A stretch of DNA of 64,000 bases from Sphingomonas sp. SORGH_AS_0950. Lineage in GTDB: Bacteria; Pseudomonadota; Alphaproteobacteria; Sphingomonadales; Sphingomonadaceae. The DNA is taken from NCBI RefSeq assembly GCF_030818415.1, contig NZ_JAUTAE010000001.1, positions 2,630,001-2,694,000 of the forward strand, given 5' to 3'. The position numbers were made by a program, and so were the translations under genes. Shown in pieces: positions 7,880-15,331 of this stretch (position 1 is the first letter of the stretch; each line of letters starts with the position of its first letter). Below the pieces are notes generated by a model that was not told the origin of the DNA, did not search any database, and worked only from the letters and a program-made list of their open reading frames with translations.

Positions 7880-9988
7880 TCAATCGACCGGCTCGCCGTC
7901 TTCGATCGCCTCGGAATGGCTAGGCTGGGTTTGGAGCGGCGTCAGGCGCTTCCGGCTCAGCCCAGCGGCATGCAGCGTGGCGCGGTTGCGCATCCAGGCA
8001 TCGTTGACGAGATCCTGCCATTGTACGACCTCGATCTGACCACGGTAGTCACCCTTCAGTTGGCGGATGCGTCCTTGACCGTTGGAGGTCGTGTCCCACC
8101 CCGAGAGTTGGAGGACGAGGTCGCCGACGATGTCGGCGACGACGTAGCAGTGGAACACGCAGTCCCTCGCTATCCTGACGCGCGTCCGGCCAAACGACTC
8201 GATCTCGCCGCCCTGAAGCTGGGCAAGGTAGCGTGTGATCTGCTGCTCGATCTGGTCCTTGGCGCCGCTGTAGGTCCGGCGGCCGGGCTTCTTGAACTCA
8301 ACCACCATCACGCTGCTTAGGGGCTCCGATAGGTCGACGGCGTCCGACTGGTCGGGGTCTGTTGAACCTAGTCCGTGCGCGAGGTCCCACAGGAAGAGGT
8401 CCGGTCGGTCCGCCGATCCCGCACTTACCAAGATGTCGTCGAGCCGCTTGTCGGACGAGAATGCACGCGTGAACGCCAGTCGCTCGTCGACGATCCAGAG
8501 TTCGTGGGCGCGGCCCTCGAGCCGGGTGGGGTCGTCACCGCGAACATTCATTGGGCAGATGAAAGAGTGGAGCGTGCGCTCGAGATGGAAGTCGTCCGAA
8601 GTTCCCTCTCGGACGCGGATCCGGGCTATTAGCTTCTCCAGCAGCTCCAGCGCGAGCTTGCGGCGAACCACGTGCTGGGCGAGGGCGAGCTGCTCTGACG
8701 CTTGGATCCCGCGAGCCGCCTCAACGATCGAGTCTTGGAAGCTGAAGCGCCCGTCGCTGTCGAGAGCGTCGATGAGCCGCTGCAGCGTGTCCTGCCGCTC
8801 CTCGTCGCGCCGTATCTGAAATTTGACTAGATAGGACGCGAATTCCTCCGGCGTCGTTGCATGGAGCGGGACGCGTCCGAGTTGAGTGTCGTCGTCGTCG
8901 AAGCCGTAAGTAGGGTAGCGCTCGACGAATGACTCGTACCGTTTGCGCCGTTTTTCTACGAACTTGCGGACTTGGTCGGGAAGCATCCGCTCCCGGATTG
9001 CGTCCATGCAAAGTCGGCTGATCTGCTTGAGTGTGCGCTCGGTCAGGTTGAACGCGGTGCGCCCCTCGTTGACCCGCAGGTCGAGGTAGTCGCCCGAGAC
9101 GCACCCATGAAAGGCTAGGTCCGTCTCCCCGTCGCGCTCTAGGGACTCGACGCCCAGCAGGTTGTCGACCTTGCGAGTCTCGACCGTCCGGCCGTTCGCC
9201 AGCAGATGAAGCTGATGCAGCCCTTCCAAGCCGGTGCTGGCTTCGGGGCGGCAGATGAATCCGACGATGCGTAGTTCGCCGAACTCCTCGCTTACCGCCG
9301 TGGTCTCCATCTTCGTGCCGACCACCAGATCGGAGACCGCCTTGGGGTATTCGGCGGCATCGCCATCGACGTCGAGCAGTATCGTCGGGCCGCTACCCAT
9401 CAGAAAGTCGGCGATAAAGTGCGCGCTGAAGTAACGCAAGAACGTGTCGGCGCGCTTTGGGAACGGGTCCGCGTATTCCTTCGTCCGGATGCCCCGGAAG
9501 TGCACACGCGTGCCGCGGTTCTCCTCAGGCAAAACGACCTGATCTTGGATGGTCGGAACGACTTGCTCGGTGTTATTGAGAGCGAAAGAGAATGCCCGCT
9601 TGGCCGTCGCGCCGGCGAGGCCGTAGGTGCTGTCCACCTCTATCTGGTCAAACGCATCGAGCCAGAACAGCCTTCCAACCCCCTTGCCGCCCTTGCTCTT
9701 CTTGAAGTCGGTGTCGATCTCGCAGAAGGCCGCGTAACGGTCGGCGTCGAGGCCGATGCCGTCATCCGCGACGACGATTGAGATCGCACTGGGATTCGAC
9801 AGCTCCGAGACTGTGATGTCGATCCGGCCCTTGCCGACGTCGTCTCCGTAGCGATCCTCGATCCCGAACATCGCGTTGCTAACCGCTTCGAACAGCGGCT
9901 GCAGGCTCTGCGTCGCATTCGACGGCTTTGGGAGTTTCCGGACGCGGTTCTCGATATTTGGGGTGAGTGCCGGCAATTCCGTCTCCAA
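7880..9988 (-). CDS. GHKL ATPase with C-terminal nuclease-like domain (MORC/MutL-like)
   Basis: The N-terminus has the GHKL (Hsp90/MutL) ATP-binding motifs in order: N box LFEAVSNAMFGIED near residue 33, G1 DDGIGLD near 75 and G2 GGKGVGRLFW near 100. Near residue 575, VMVVEFKKPGRR has the E-x-K core of PD-(D/E)XK nucleases, preceded by a strand with an acidic residue (DLFLWDLAH). Fusions of GHKL ATPases to such nucleases are known from predicted restriction-like and MORC-related systems, where ATP binding is thought to clamp DNA. The start is TTG; no ATG lies upstream in frame and the next would destroy the N box. It is transcribed divergently from the DUF3800 gene across about 140 bases. A phage-defence role is an inference. 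Confidence 0.75.
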   Translation of the reverse strand: METELPALTPNIENRVRKLPKPSNATQSLQPLFEAVSNAMFGIEDRYGDDVGKGRIDITVSELSNPSAISIVVADDGIGLDADRYAAFCEIDTDFKKSKGGKGVGRLFWLDAFDQIEVDSTYGLAGATAKRAFSFALNNTEQVVPTIQDQVVLPEENRGTRVHFRGIRTKEYADPFPKRADTFLRYFSAHFIADFLMGSGPTILLDVDGDAAEYPKAVSDLVVGTKMETTAVSEEFGELRIVGFICRPEASTGLEGLHQLHLLANGRTVETRKVDNLLGVESLERDGETDLAFHGCVSGDYLDLRVNEGRTAFNLTERTLKQISRLCMDAIRERMLPDQVRKFVEKRRKRYESFVERYPTYGFDDDDTQLGRVPLHATTPEEFASYLVKFQIRRDEERQDTLQRLIDALDSDGRFSFQDSIVEAARGIQASEQLALAQHVVRRKLALELLEKLIARIRVREGTSDDFHLERTLHSFICPMNVRGDDPTRLEGRAHELWIVDERLAFTRAFSSDKRLDDILVSAGSADRPDLFLWDLAHGLGSTDPDQSDAVDLSEPLSSVMVVEFKKPGRRTYSGAKDQIEQQITRYLAQLQGGEIESFGRTRVRIARDCVFHCYVVADIVGDLVLQLSGWDTTSNGQGRIRQLKGDYRGQIEVVQWQDLVNDAWMRNRATLHAAGLSRKRLTPLQTQPSHSEAIEDGEPVD

Positions 9989-10040
9989 AGCAATGTGCCC
10001 GCGCTGTTTTAGCTGTGGGGTTGGTGCTGGCCAAGGCCGC

Positions 10041-10108
10041 TGATCATTGGTTCGGCTTCACTCATCGCAGGGCTACCCGCAGTCGAGCCTGATCGTTGGT
10101 AACTTGAT
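10041..10108. promoter_or_regulatory. Direct repeats in the divergent promoter region
   Basis: TGATCATTGGT (10041-10051) and TGATCGTTGGT (10090-10100) are near-identical direct repeats 49 bases apart, followed at once by TTGATCAG. They sit between the divergent GHKL and DUF3800 genes, where a shared regulator would bind. No promoter boxes are clear. Confidence 0.4.
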
Positions 10109-10130
10109 CAGTGTGTGCGAAAATGGCGGT

Positions 10131-11027
10131 ATGAATAGTAGAACTGCCAGCGCCACGCCTCACCCTAGCGGGCACGGTGCGATCTACGTTGATGATTCCG
10201 GCAACCCCGGCGTCAAATCGGGGTCGGACTTCCTGCCTTCGACGCGCAAGTCGTGGACGGCCGTGATCGTGCCGTCGTCTGTCGCCGCTCAGGTCGAGGA
10301 TAGGATGGGCATCTTCCTCGCCGGAGTGCTCCGGGATTACGGTGCCGACGAGCTGCACTTTACCGAGATATGGAGCGGAGTCGGGCCGTGGGACGGAGTC
10401 GATCCCGGCGACCGCGCCAAGGTGATCGGGATCATGGCGGACCTCATGGAGGCATTTTCGTTCCCTGTCGTCCACCAGACCATCAGCGATGATACGCTGG
10501 AAGACCATCCGGCCTTCAGACGTTCGCTCGTCGGTGCGCGCGCAGGGGAGTGGAAACTGGACCGAATCGACCACTTTGGTCTGCTCACATTGTGTTCGAT
10601 GGTATCGAGGCACTTGATCGAATTGAAGGCAAAGGGACCGACGGACTTCGACCTGCCCCTGCCGCTCTTTGTGGACGAAGGCTTGCTTCCCGCTGGGCGG
10701 GACCGACCGTTGCCAAATTGGGAATCCGCGATCGCGGGGCCGAGGGCCTGCTTCCGTCGATCCTCGGATCTCGCGGGCCTGCAACTTGCGGACTTCGCCG
10801 CGTTCACCATCACGCGGTCGCAGTGGGAGATCGTGAAGCGGAAACGGCGACCAGCCTTTGCCCCGCCCGAGGTGGTGTTGCTGCGCGCAGCCTCGGCGCT
10901 TAATATCTTGAACCTGCCAATCCGCAGGATGGCCTCCGAGGGACTCGATCGGGCAAGCTATGAGCTATCGATGGAGGAGGATCGCGCGGCGAAGGGTCTT
11001 CCGCGTCGGCCACCATCCAAAGATTAG
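10131..11027 (+). CDS. DUF3800 domain protein (predicted RNase H-fold)
   Basis: The DUF3800 signature is present: AIYVDDSGNPG near the N-terminus (YxDESGN-type strand with acidic residues) and SSDLAGLQLADFAAF near residue 230. A middle segment with ELHFTEIW fits the same fold. DUF3800 proteins have an RNase H-like core and often occur in mobile or defence gene sets, but their biochemical role is not settled. The start at 10131 is chosen because the protein then begins shortly before the first strand; an open frame continues upstream to 10047, through the divergent promoter region. It is 298 aa, within the usual range. Confidence 0.75.
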   Translation: MNSRTASATPHPSGHGAIYVDDSGNPGVKSGSDFLPSTRKSWTAVIVPSSVAAQVEDRMGIFLAGVLRDYGADELHFTEIWSGVGPWDGVDPGDRAKVIGIMADLMEAFSFPVVHQTISDDTLEDHPAFRRSLVGARAGEWKLDRIDHFGLLTLCSMVSRHLIELKAKGPTDFDLPLPLFVDEGLLPAGRDRPLPNWESAIAGPRACFRRSSDLAGLQLADFAAFTITRSQWEIVKRKRRPAFAPPEVVLLRAASALNILNLPIRRMASEGLDRASYELSMEEDRAAKGLPRRPPSKD

Positions 11028-11094
11028 CATCTCGCGATGCGACTCCGACCGTCGACGCGTTGGCTATCGGGCGTGCTAATCCTATCTGTCCCGC

Positions 11095-12012
11095 ATGGGA
11101 AAGACCAAGTCGGAGCGCCACCACTGGTGGCCGGAATGCGTATCGGTGCGCTGGGCTGACGGTGCAGGCGGCGTGACGTGGCTGCTGCCGGACGGAAGTG
11201 AGCGCCGCGCGCGACCGGACGCTTTCGGCGTGATTGGCAACGGCCATTACATCAAGCTGTCGCGCACTGCGGGCGAGACGACGGTGTGGGACCAGAACTT
11301 CGAGGACGAGTTCCAAGACGCCGATGGGCAGTTCCCTGCGGTCATCTCTTGGCTGGAGGGGCTCGACTTCAAGGCTCGGCCAGACAGAGTCCGCCGCGAC
11401 CGCTTCGTACCGCAGCCGGCGACCGACGAGCAGTTCCGCCGGATGGTGGAGTCGCTGACGTCGCTCGCGATCCGGAGCCCGATGACACGCGAGGCCGCCG
11501 TGTCGATCGCCGAGCGGCTACGGGGACCACTGCCCGAGCGAGAGCGCAACACGCTCATTACGGCCAACCTGCGGGACATGCATCGCCGAGCCAAGCAGGC
11601 GGTGAGCGAGCGAGGCAAGGCGACCGCGATTCTCTCACCGGATCGGGAGTTTGTTTTTGGCGACGGCTTCTACCACAACATGACGTCGGGCGGCATGGCG
11701 CCGTCATCGCCACGGATCTTGGCGCCGCTCACGCCGCGCCTAGCGGTGCTCTATGCCATTCCGCGGAGCTACACCGTCGAACCGCGCCTCTCGACGCTTG
11801 TCATCGGTGCCGACGAGGCCGAGGCGCTGAACAAGGTCGTTCAGATCTATGCGCGCGAAGCGTTGTTCTATCGCGCTGATCGGCCTAAGCTCATCGAGGA
11901 GTTCCAGCGGGAGAAGCACTTGAGGTTCTCGTCCTCGCGCAACATCGTCGAGGAGATCGTCCACGACATGCCCGGGGTTCCCAATCGCGATACCTCCTTA
12001 GACTTTCTCTAG
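11095..12012 (+). CDS. DUF4238-like hypothetical protein (305 aa)
   Basis: The first residues, KSERHHWWPECVSVRW, match the opening pattern of DUF4238 proteins (paired His, then Pro, then an aromatic strand). The remainder is a soluble, mostly helical protein with an Arg-rich middle (RERNTLITANLRDMHRRAKQ) and a later segment with YAIPRSYTVEPR, similar in layout to the beta part of that family. The function of the family is unknown. It follows the DUF3800 gene by 67 bases in the same direction and may share its transcript. The call rests on pattern only. Confidence 0.5.
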   Translation: MGKTKSERHHWWPECVSVRWADGAGGVTWLLPDGSERRARPDAFGVIGNGHYIKLSRTAGETTVWDQNFEDEFQDADGQFPAVISWLEGLDFKARPDRVRRDRFVPQPATDEQFRRMVESLTSLAIRSPMTREAAVSIAERLRGPLPERERNTLITANLRDMHRRAKQAVSERGKATAILSPDREFVFGDGFYHNMTSGGMAPSSPRILAPLTPRLAVLYAIPRSYTVEPRLSTLVIGADEAEALNKVVQIYAREALFYRADRPKLIEEFQREKHLRFSSSRNIVEEIVHDMPGVPNRDTSLDFL

Positions 12013-12121
12013 GATATGATGTCGCGGAGAGGTTAGCGGCGAGGTTGCCCGATCGGATCGGCCGGAGCAGCTAAAGGTCGTCCCCGTTTTGGAAATGAGC
12101 GCAAGGTGTTTGGCCACCGCT

Positions 12122-12799
12122 TCAGGCTTCCGGCCGTTGCATCCGACCGCCAGCATAGATGGCGAAGCAGACGACCAGCAGGATTAGGCCGCACGCGATC
12201 TCGAAGACGGTTAGCGCCTGGACGATCGCGCCCTTAGGCACGAACCCGCCACCGCCGCTGGTCGTGATAGTCGAGGCGCTGTAGAACAGCACGTCGGTGA
12301 TATGCTTGGGCGGATTGGCGTTCGTGGTCTGCCACGCCTCGGCCGTCACAAGTGACAGCAGCATGCCGAAATTCAGGATCATCTCGGCGTAACTCGTGAG
12401 CGCGAGGCCAATGCGTCGCCTGCCTTGGAGATCGCTGCCCGGCTCCCTGTCCGCGAGCCGGTCGAAGGCGTCGCGGAAGAAGGCGTAGAAGACCTCGATG
12501 CAGCGCGACAGGCAATAGGTAGCGAGCAGGAAGGTCGCGCTCCGGAAAATCGTGCCGTCGTTCGACGGGTTCCACTGCAGGCACGCGATAGTGTTACCCG
12601 ACGCGACGATGATCGCCGCAACCAACGCCGCCGAGGCGACGAAGTAGATCCTGTTCATCTGCACGATTACGGCCGTCCGGTCTGGACCCTTGCGGCCCGC
12701 CTTCCGGAACTCGGCGAGCGCAAAGGTCCAGGAAATGAAGATGACCAGCCACGCTAGTAGCGGCCGCCCGTCTTGATCTTCGGCAGGTTCGTCAGTCAT
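12122..12799 (-). CDS. Channel-like membrane protein with an atypical pore loop (225 aa)
   Basis: There are about five hydrophobic stretches: LLAWLVIFISWTFAL (near 15-30), IYFVASAALVAAIIVASG (50-70), FLLATYCLSRCIEVFYAFF (88-108), a segment with MILNFGMLLSLVTAEAW (130-150) and a final ALTVFEIACGLILLVVCFAIY (190-212). Just before the last one is a pore-helix-like loop, VLFYSASTITTSGGGGFVP, laid out like the potassium-channel pore (TxTTxGYGD), but with a run of four glycines in place of GYG and no Asp. Ion selectivity is therefore unclear. The ATG at 12799 overlaps the stop of a short ORF upstream (12792-12908), which suggests coupling. Confidence 0.6.
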   Translation of the reverse strand: MTDEPAEDQDGRPLLAWLVIFISWTFALAEFRKAGRKGPDRTAVIVQMNRIYFVASAALVAAIIVASGNTIACLQWNPSNDGTIFRSATFLLATYCLSRCIEVFYAFFRDAFDRLADREPGSDLQGRRRIGLALTSYAEMILNFGMLLSLVTAEAWQTTNANPPKHITDVLFYSASTITTSGGGGFVPKGAIVQALTVFEIACGLILLVVCFAIYAGGRMQRPEA

Positions 12800-12908
12800 T
12801 GCCAAGCATCGTCTCCACGTCGAACTGCATCCATGGTCCATACACGCAACCGTGCCGCTCGACGACGCTGCCGAGCGCCTTCCGCCATGTCTCGTTCGAC
12901 TTCAGCAT
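12792..12908 (-). CDS. Short ORF overlapping the channel-like gene (38 aa or longer)
   Basis: On the minus strand a frame open from 12971 reads a well-composed peptide. From the ATG at 12908 it gives 38 residues beginning MLKSNETWRKALGSVVERHG and ending in FDVETMLGND. A TTG at 12926 would add six residues. Its TGA (12794-12792) overlaps the channel gene start (12799-12797), the usual sign of translational coupling. Upstream of the TTG the same frame reads CAGGHISGEL back to a TGA at 12974-12972, so it may be the tail of a decayed longer gene. No function is assigned. Confidence 0.4.
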   Translation of the reverse strand: MLKSNETWRKALGSVVERHGCVYGPWMQFDVETMLGND

Positions 12909-13035
12909 AGAGCGTCCGACCTGCAATTCGCCGCTGATGTGTCCTCCGGCGCACTTCCCAAGATACTCCGATCAAGCATAGATAAGGGTCATACGATGAC
13001 GGGAGTGGATTGGCGATGACGATCAGGATCGACGG

Positions 13036-13680
13036 ATGATGGCAAACAATGAGCAAGGTGGTCGCCTCGACTTCGTCGACGGGTGTGTGCGCACCTACGG
13101 GGCGGCCACGAGGTTCATTGGAGAACTCTATCTCAAGGAAGGTGGTCAGGAGATGCCCACCTTGTCGGGTCCGCCAAAGCAGCGTTACCAAGACGCGGTC
13201 AGCCTGTATGGAAACCTGATACGCGGCAAGGCCGGTCGAACCATACAGGGAGACCTTAAGTCCGCGGCGGCCGCGGATCCCGCACTGGCTGACCTCCTCT
13301 CGGACAGCGCCGCCGTCACGAAGGGCGAGGATCTGCACGACATCGACGACGTCCCTCCGAACGTCTTCAAGGACGCGATCTACGCCGAAGCCGCCGACCG
13401 AGCGCGAAAGGATGCGTTTGTCGACATGGACCTGACCGTCTTCCTTCGGAACGTCGTCGCGCGGACCATGGACGGCTTGGGTTGGCGGCGGCGTTTGAAC
13501 GTCGGTGCCAACCGGCACTTCCCCCGCATGCTGCAATGGCTGCGCGAGGTTGAGGAGGAGACCCTATATGATCGGGCGAGCGGACTGAGGCTGATGAATA
13601 GGGGAGGCGGTGGAAGGGTCGCTTCCGAACCGGGCGGTCCAGACGGACTGAAAGTTCGATTGAACGCGGACCTACTCTGA
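13036..13680 (+). CDS. Protein of unknown function (214 aa)
   Basis: Not recognised. The protein is soluble, with an acidic stretch near residue 100 (KGEDLHDIDDVPPNVFKD) and a long helical part after it (FVDMDLTVFLRNVVARTMDG, then a basic WRRRLNVGANRHFPRMLQWL). The tail is glycine-rich (NRGGGGRV). It has two ATG codons in a row; the first is used. It reads away from the channel-like gene, with about 130 bases between them. The last 20 or so residues look less ordered than the rest. It may belong to the same accessory set as its neighbours, but shares no motif with them. Confidence 0.55.
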   Translation: MMANNEQGGRLDFVDGCVRTYGAATRFIGELYLKEGGQEMPTLSGPPKQRYQDAVSLYGNLIRGKAGRTIQGDLKSAAAADPALADLLSDSAAVTKGEDLHDIDDVPPNVFKDAIYAEAADRARKDAFVDMDLTVFLRNVVARTMDGLGWRRRLNVGANRHFPRMLQWLREVEEETLYDRASGLRLMNRGGGGRVASEPGGPDGLKVRLNADLL

Positions 13681-14288
13681 CGAGCTACCTGGTGCATCGT
13701 TTTGCACTAGCGGCACATGGTAATTGCAAACGCACGCTTTCATAAAGTGCCCAAGCCGATCCGATCTTTCCGCCTGCCGCCTAGAGACGTCGTGCAATAT
13801 TCACTTTTTTCGACTTACTAGAAAACAGTTGCGGCCAGATTCTCACTACCGTGTTCAGGGATTGCAAGCGCATAAACCCCTAGTTTGAGCCGTTTTATAT
13901 TATACCTAAATATTCCATAGTACTCAATCATTTTGAGAAATTTGCCTAGCCTAGAGATTGTTATTGGCAAGCGGGGAAATCCACCTGAACCGGCGTCTGC
14001 TTTAGGCAAACCACAAGTGCAACCTGAAAGGCCGGTTATGGGGCTTGGTATCGGCCGAACAATTGATCGGGCAGCCGAGAGGGGTACGTCACCAGTTCGA
14101 GCGCGGCGCACATTGCGCGCCGGCGAAGCGTCGAAGAAGTCGCAGCCGGTTCTCCGCGAGTTCCTCGCGGAAGCGACCGGGCCTCTGGGCAACCGACCTC
14201 GCGACAGCTTTTCTTCCAACTTCAGTGCATTGCGCAACGGCCACTGGATGTCGGAACTAAGGGCAGTTGAGAACTGAGGATGTTGCCA
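13681..14288. other. 608-base stretch, AT-rich in its first half, with one doubtful ORF
   Basis: From 13690 to about 13960 the base composition is much richer in A/T than anything nearby (for example TTTTATATTATACCTAAATA around 13893), with no open frame. The second half holds the uncertain ORF 13933-14277 and a perfect seven-base-pair hairpin CCGCGAG/CTCGCGG near 14153-14169. The composition suggests foreign DNA or a promoter/origin-type region. Confidence 0.5.
13933..14277 (+). CDS. Doubtful ORF, 114 aa from TTG or 80 aa from an internal ATG
   Basis: The frame opens at a TTG (13933) in AT-rich DNA; an ATG at 14038 preceded by GAAAGG is the more likely start, giving a basic 79-80 aa protein with SKKSQPVLREFLAEATG. 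No family is recognised. It ends 11 bases before the 40-aa gene at 14289 and in the same direction, which slightly favours it being real. Composition is Arg/Ala/Pro-rich, which is also what random frames in this DNA look like. Confidence 0.3.
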   Translation: MRNLPSLEIVIGKRGNPPEPASALGKPQVQPERPVMGLGIGRTIDRAAERGTSPVRARRTLRAGEASKKSQPVLREFLAEATGPLGNRPRDSFSSNFSALRNGHWMSELRAVEN

Positions 14289-14411
14289 ATGACCGAAAAC
14301 CCACGCCGCCCGGGTCGCCCTAGCGGCGACGCGATTGATGACGACCGTCTACTGCTTGAGGTGGCTCGGGTCTTGCGACGGCGCGGCGGTAGCAGCGGGA
14401 GAAACGAATGA
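14289..14411 (+). CDS. Short ORF, 40 aa, with the look of a truncated DNA-binding protein N-terminus
   Basis: GAGGA at 14276-14280 lies eight bases before the ATG. The peptide reads MTENPRRPGRPSGDAIDDD then LLLEVARVLRRRGG. The PRRPGRPSG motif followed by a helix is typical of the start of small proteobacterial DNA-binding proteins, but the frame stops after 40 residues, before any helix-turn-helix. The stop overlaps the next start (ATGA at 14408), so it could act as a leader peptide for 14408-14938 or be a truncated gene kept because of the coupling. Confidence 0.5.
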   Translation: MTENPRRPGRPSGDAIDDDRLLLEVARVLRRRGGSSGRNE

Positions 14412-14938
14412 CGGTCATGCACACGACGCTATGGAGTGCGACCTCGACGTTCGGCCTGAACACGGCCGCCGCTATGGCTCACAAGGCGTGGCGGGACTAT
14501 GAACGGTTCAAGGCCGCTAGGACGACCGGCGACCGCATCGACGCAGCGCTGAACTGCGCCATCACGCTGTGGCACATGAGCGAGTGGGTTTGGGCCGGCA
14601 TCGCGGCGCACGACAGGCATTCGATGGCCGTTGCGGCTATCCTCGGCGTCAGCGGCCGTCCCATGGAGAAAGACGATGTGGTCAAGTGGGCGCTCCGGGA
14701 ATGCTCGTCGCTCGCGGTCTGCCAGTCGATCTGCAACGGCACCAAGCACGTCATATCCGATCGCTCGGTCACCGCCGAGATGATCGCGCCGGATGTCTCC
14801 GAACGACCCAAGGGTAATCAGCTCGTCGCCGATGCGGTTGTCGTGTCAGGCAACGAAACCCGTAAGATGGGTGGCGTTCTAATGGATGCGATCATCTTCT
14901 GGGAGCACCAGCTGACCAGCGAAGGCGCGATGCGGTAG
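14408..14938 (+). CDS. Helical protein of unknown function (176 aa)
   Basis: Not assigned. The first two thirds are helical, with AAMAHKAWRDYERFKAA then ALNCAITLWHMSEWVWAGI, a pattern I recall from uncharacterised accessory proteins of proteobacteria; the layout also resembles HEPN-type helical bundles, but I see no clear R-x4-6-H pair (KHVISDRS is the nearest). The last part is a beta hairpin (ADAVVVSGNETRKMGGVL) and a final helix. It is coupled to the 40-aa ORF upstream. Confidence 0.55.
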   Translation: MTVMHTTLWSATSTFGLNTAAAMAHKAWRDYERFKAARTTGDRIDAALNCAITLWHMSEWVWAGIAAHDRHSMAVAAILGVSGRPMEKDDVVKWALRECSSLAVCQSICNGTKHVISDRSVTAEMIAPDVSERPKGNQLVADAVVVSGNETRKMGGVLMDAIIFWEHQLTSEGAMR

Positions 14939-15132
14939 GTCGCAGTGAGCAGGCGAGCCTGCTCCGACCGGCTGAACGAGCGTCCAGATTTGAGCGAGCC
15001 CCAATGACTGGTGAATGTCCAAAACTGGGTCTTTTTCACTCCGATAAAGTCGTACGGTCGAGACGTTGTACACGGCGCGAGCGGAAGCAGTTTTTTAGTC
15101 TGGCTAAGTTGACGCTTGGAATCCTGCGATCC

Positions 15133-15151
15133 GCCATCGCTAGCGGATGGC
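15133..15151. promoter_or_regulatory. Palindrome over the start codon of the 57-aa gene
   Basis: GCCATC (15133-15138) and GATGGC (15146-15151) are inverted around GCTAGCG, and the ATG of the following gene lies inside the right arm. A TTGACG at 15109-15114 could be a -35 box. It could be an operator controlling the recombinase operon. Confidence 0.4.
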
Positions 15152-15320
15152 AGGCGAAAGCGATCACGAACAACGAGAGGTAGCGAACGTCGAAGCGCTG
15201 CTTCGATGCTGCCTCGACATGCCGCCTTCGTCTGGGCAACCCGCCGTCACCCGGCGGGAATGCATGCTCGTGCTCGACGCGCTCGCCGGTGAATTCGATT
15301 CACTGTTCGAACACAGATAG
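15147..15320 (+). CDS. Small protein upstream of the recombinase (57 aa)
   Basis: The frame runs from ATG at 15147 to TAG at 15318-15320 and gives a regular, helical, acidic 57-residue protein (NVEALLRCCLDM, then RRECMLVLDALAGEFDSLF). It ends 11 bases before the recombinase TTG start, in the same direction, so the two are probably co-transcribed. It has no helix-turn-helix; it might be a recombinase-directing or regulatory partner, but this is only from position. Confidence 0.5.
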   Translation: MAGESDHEQREVANVEALLRCCLDMPPSSGQPAVTRRECMLVLDALAGEFDSLFEHR

Positions 15321-15331
15321 GGACAGGAAAA

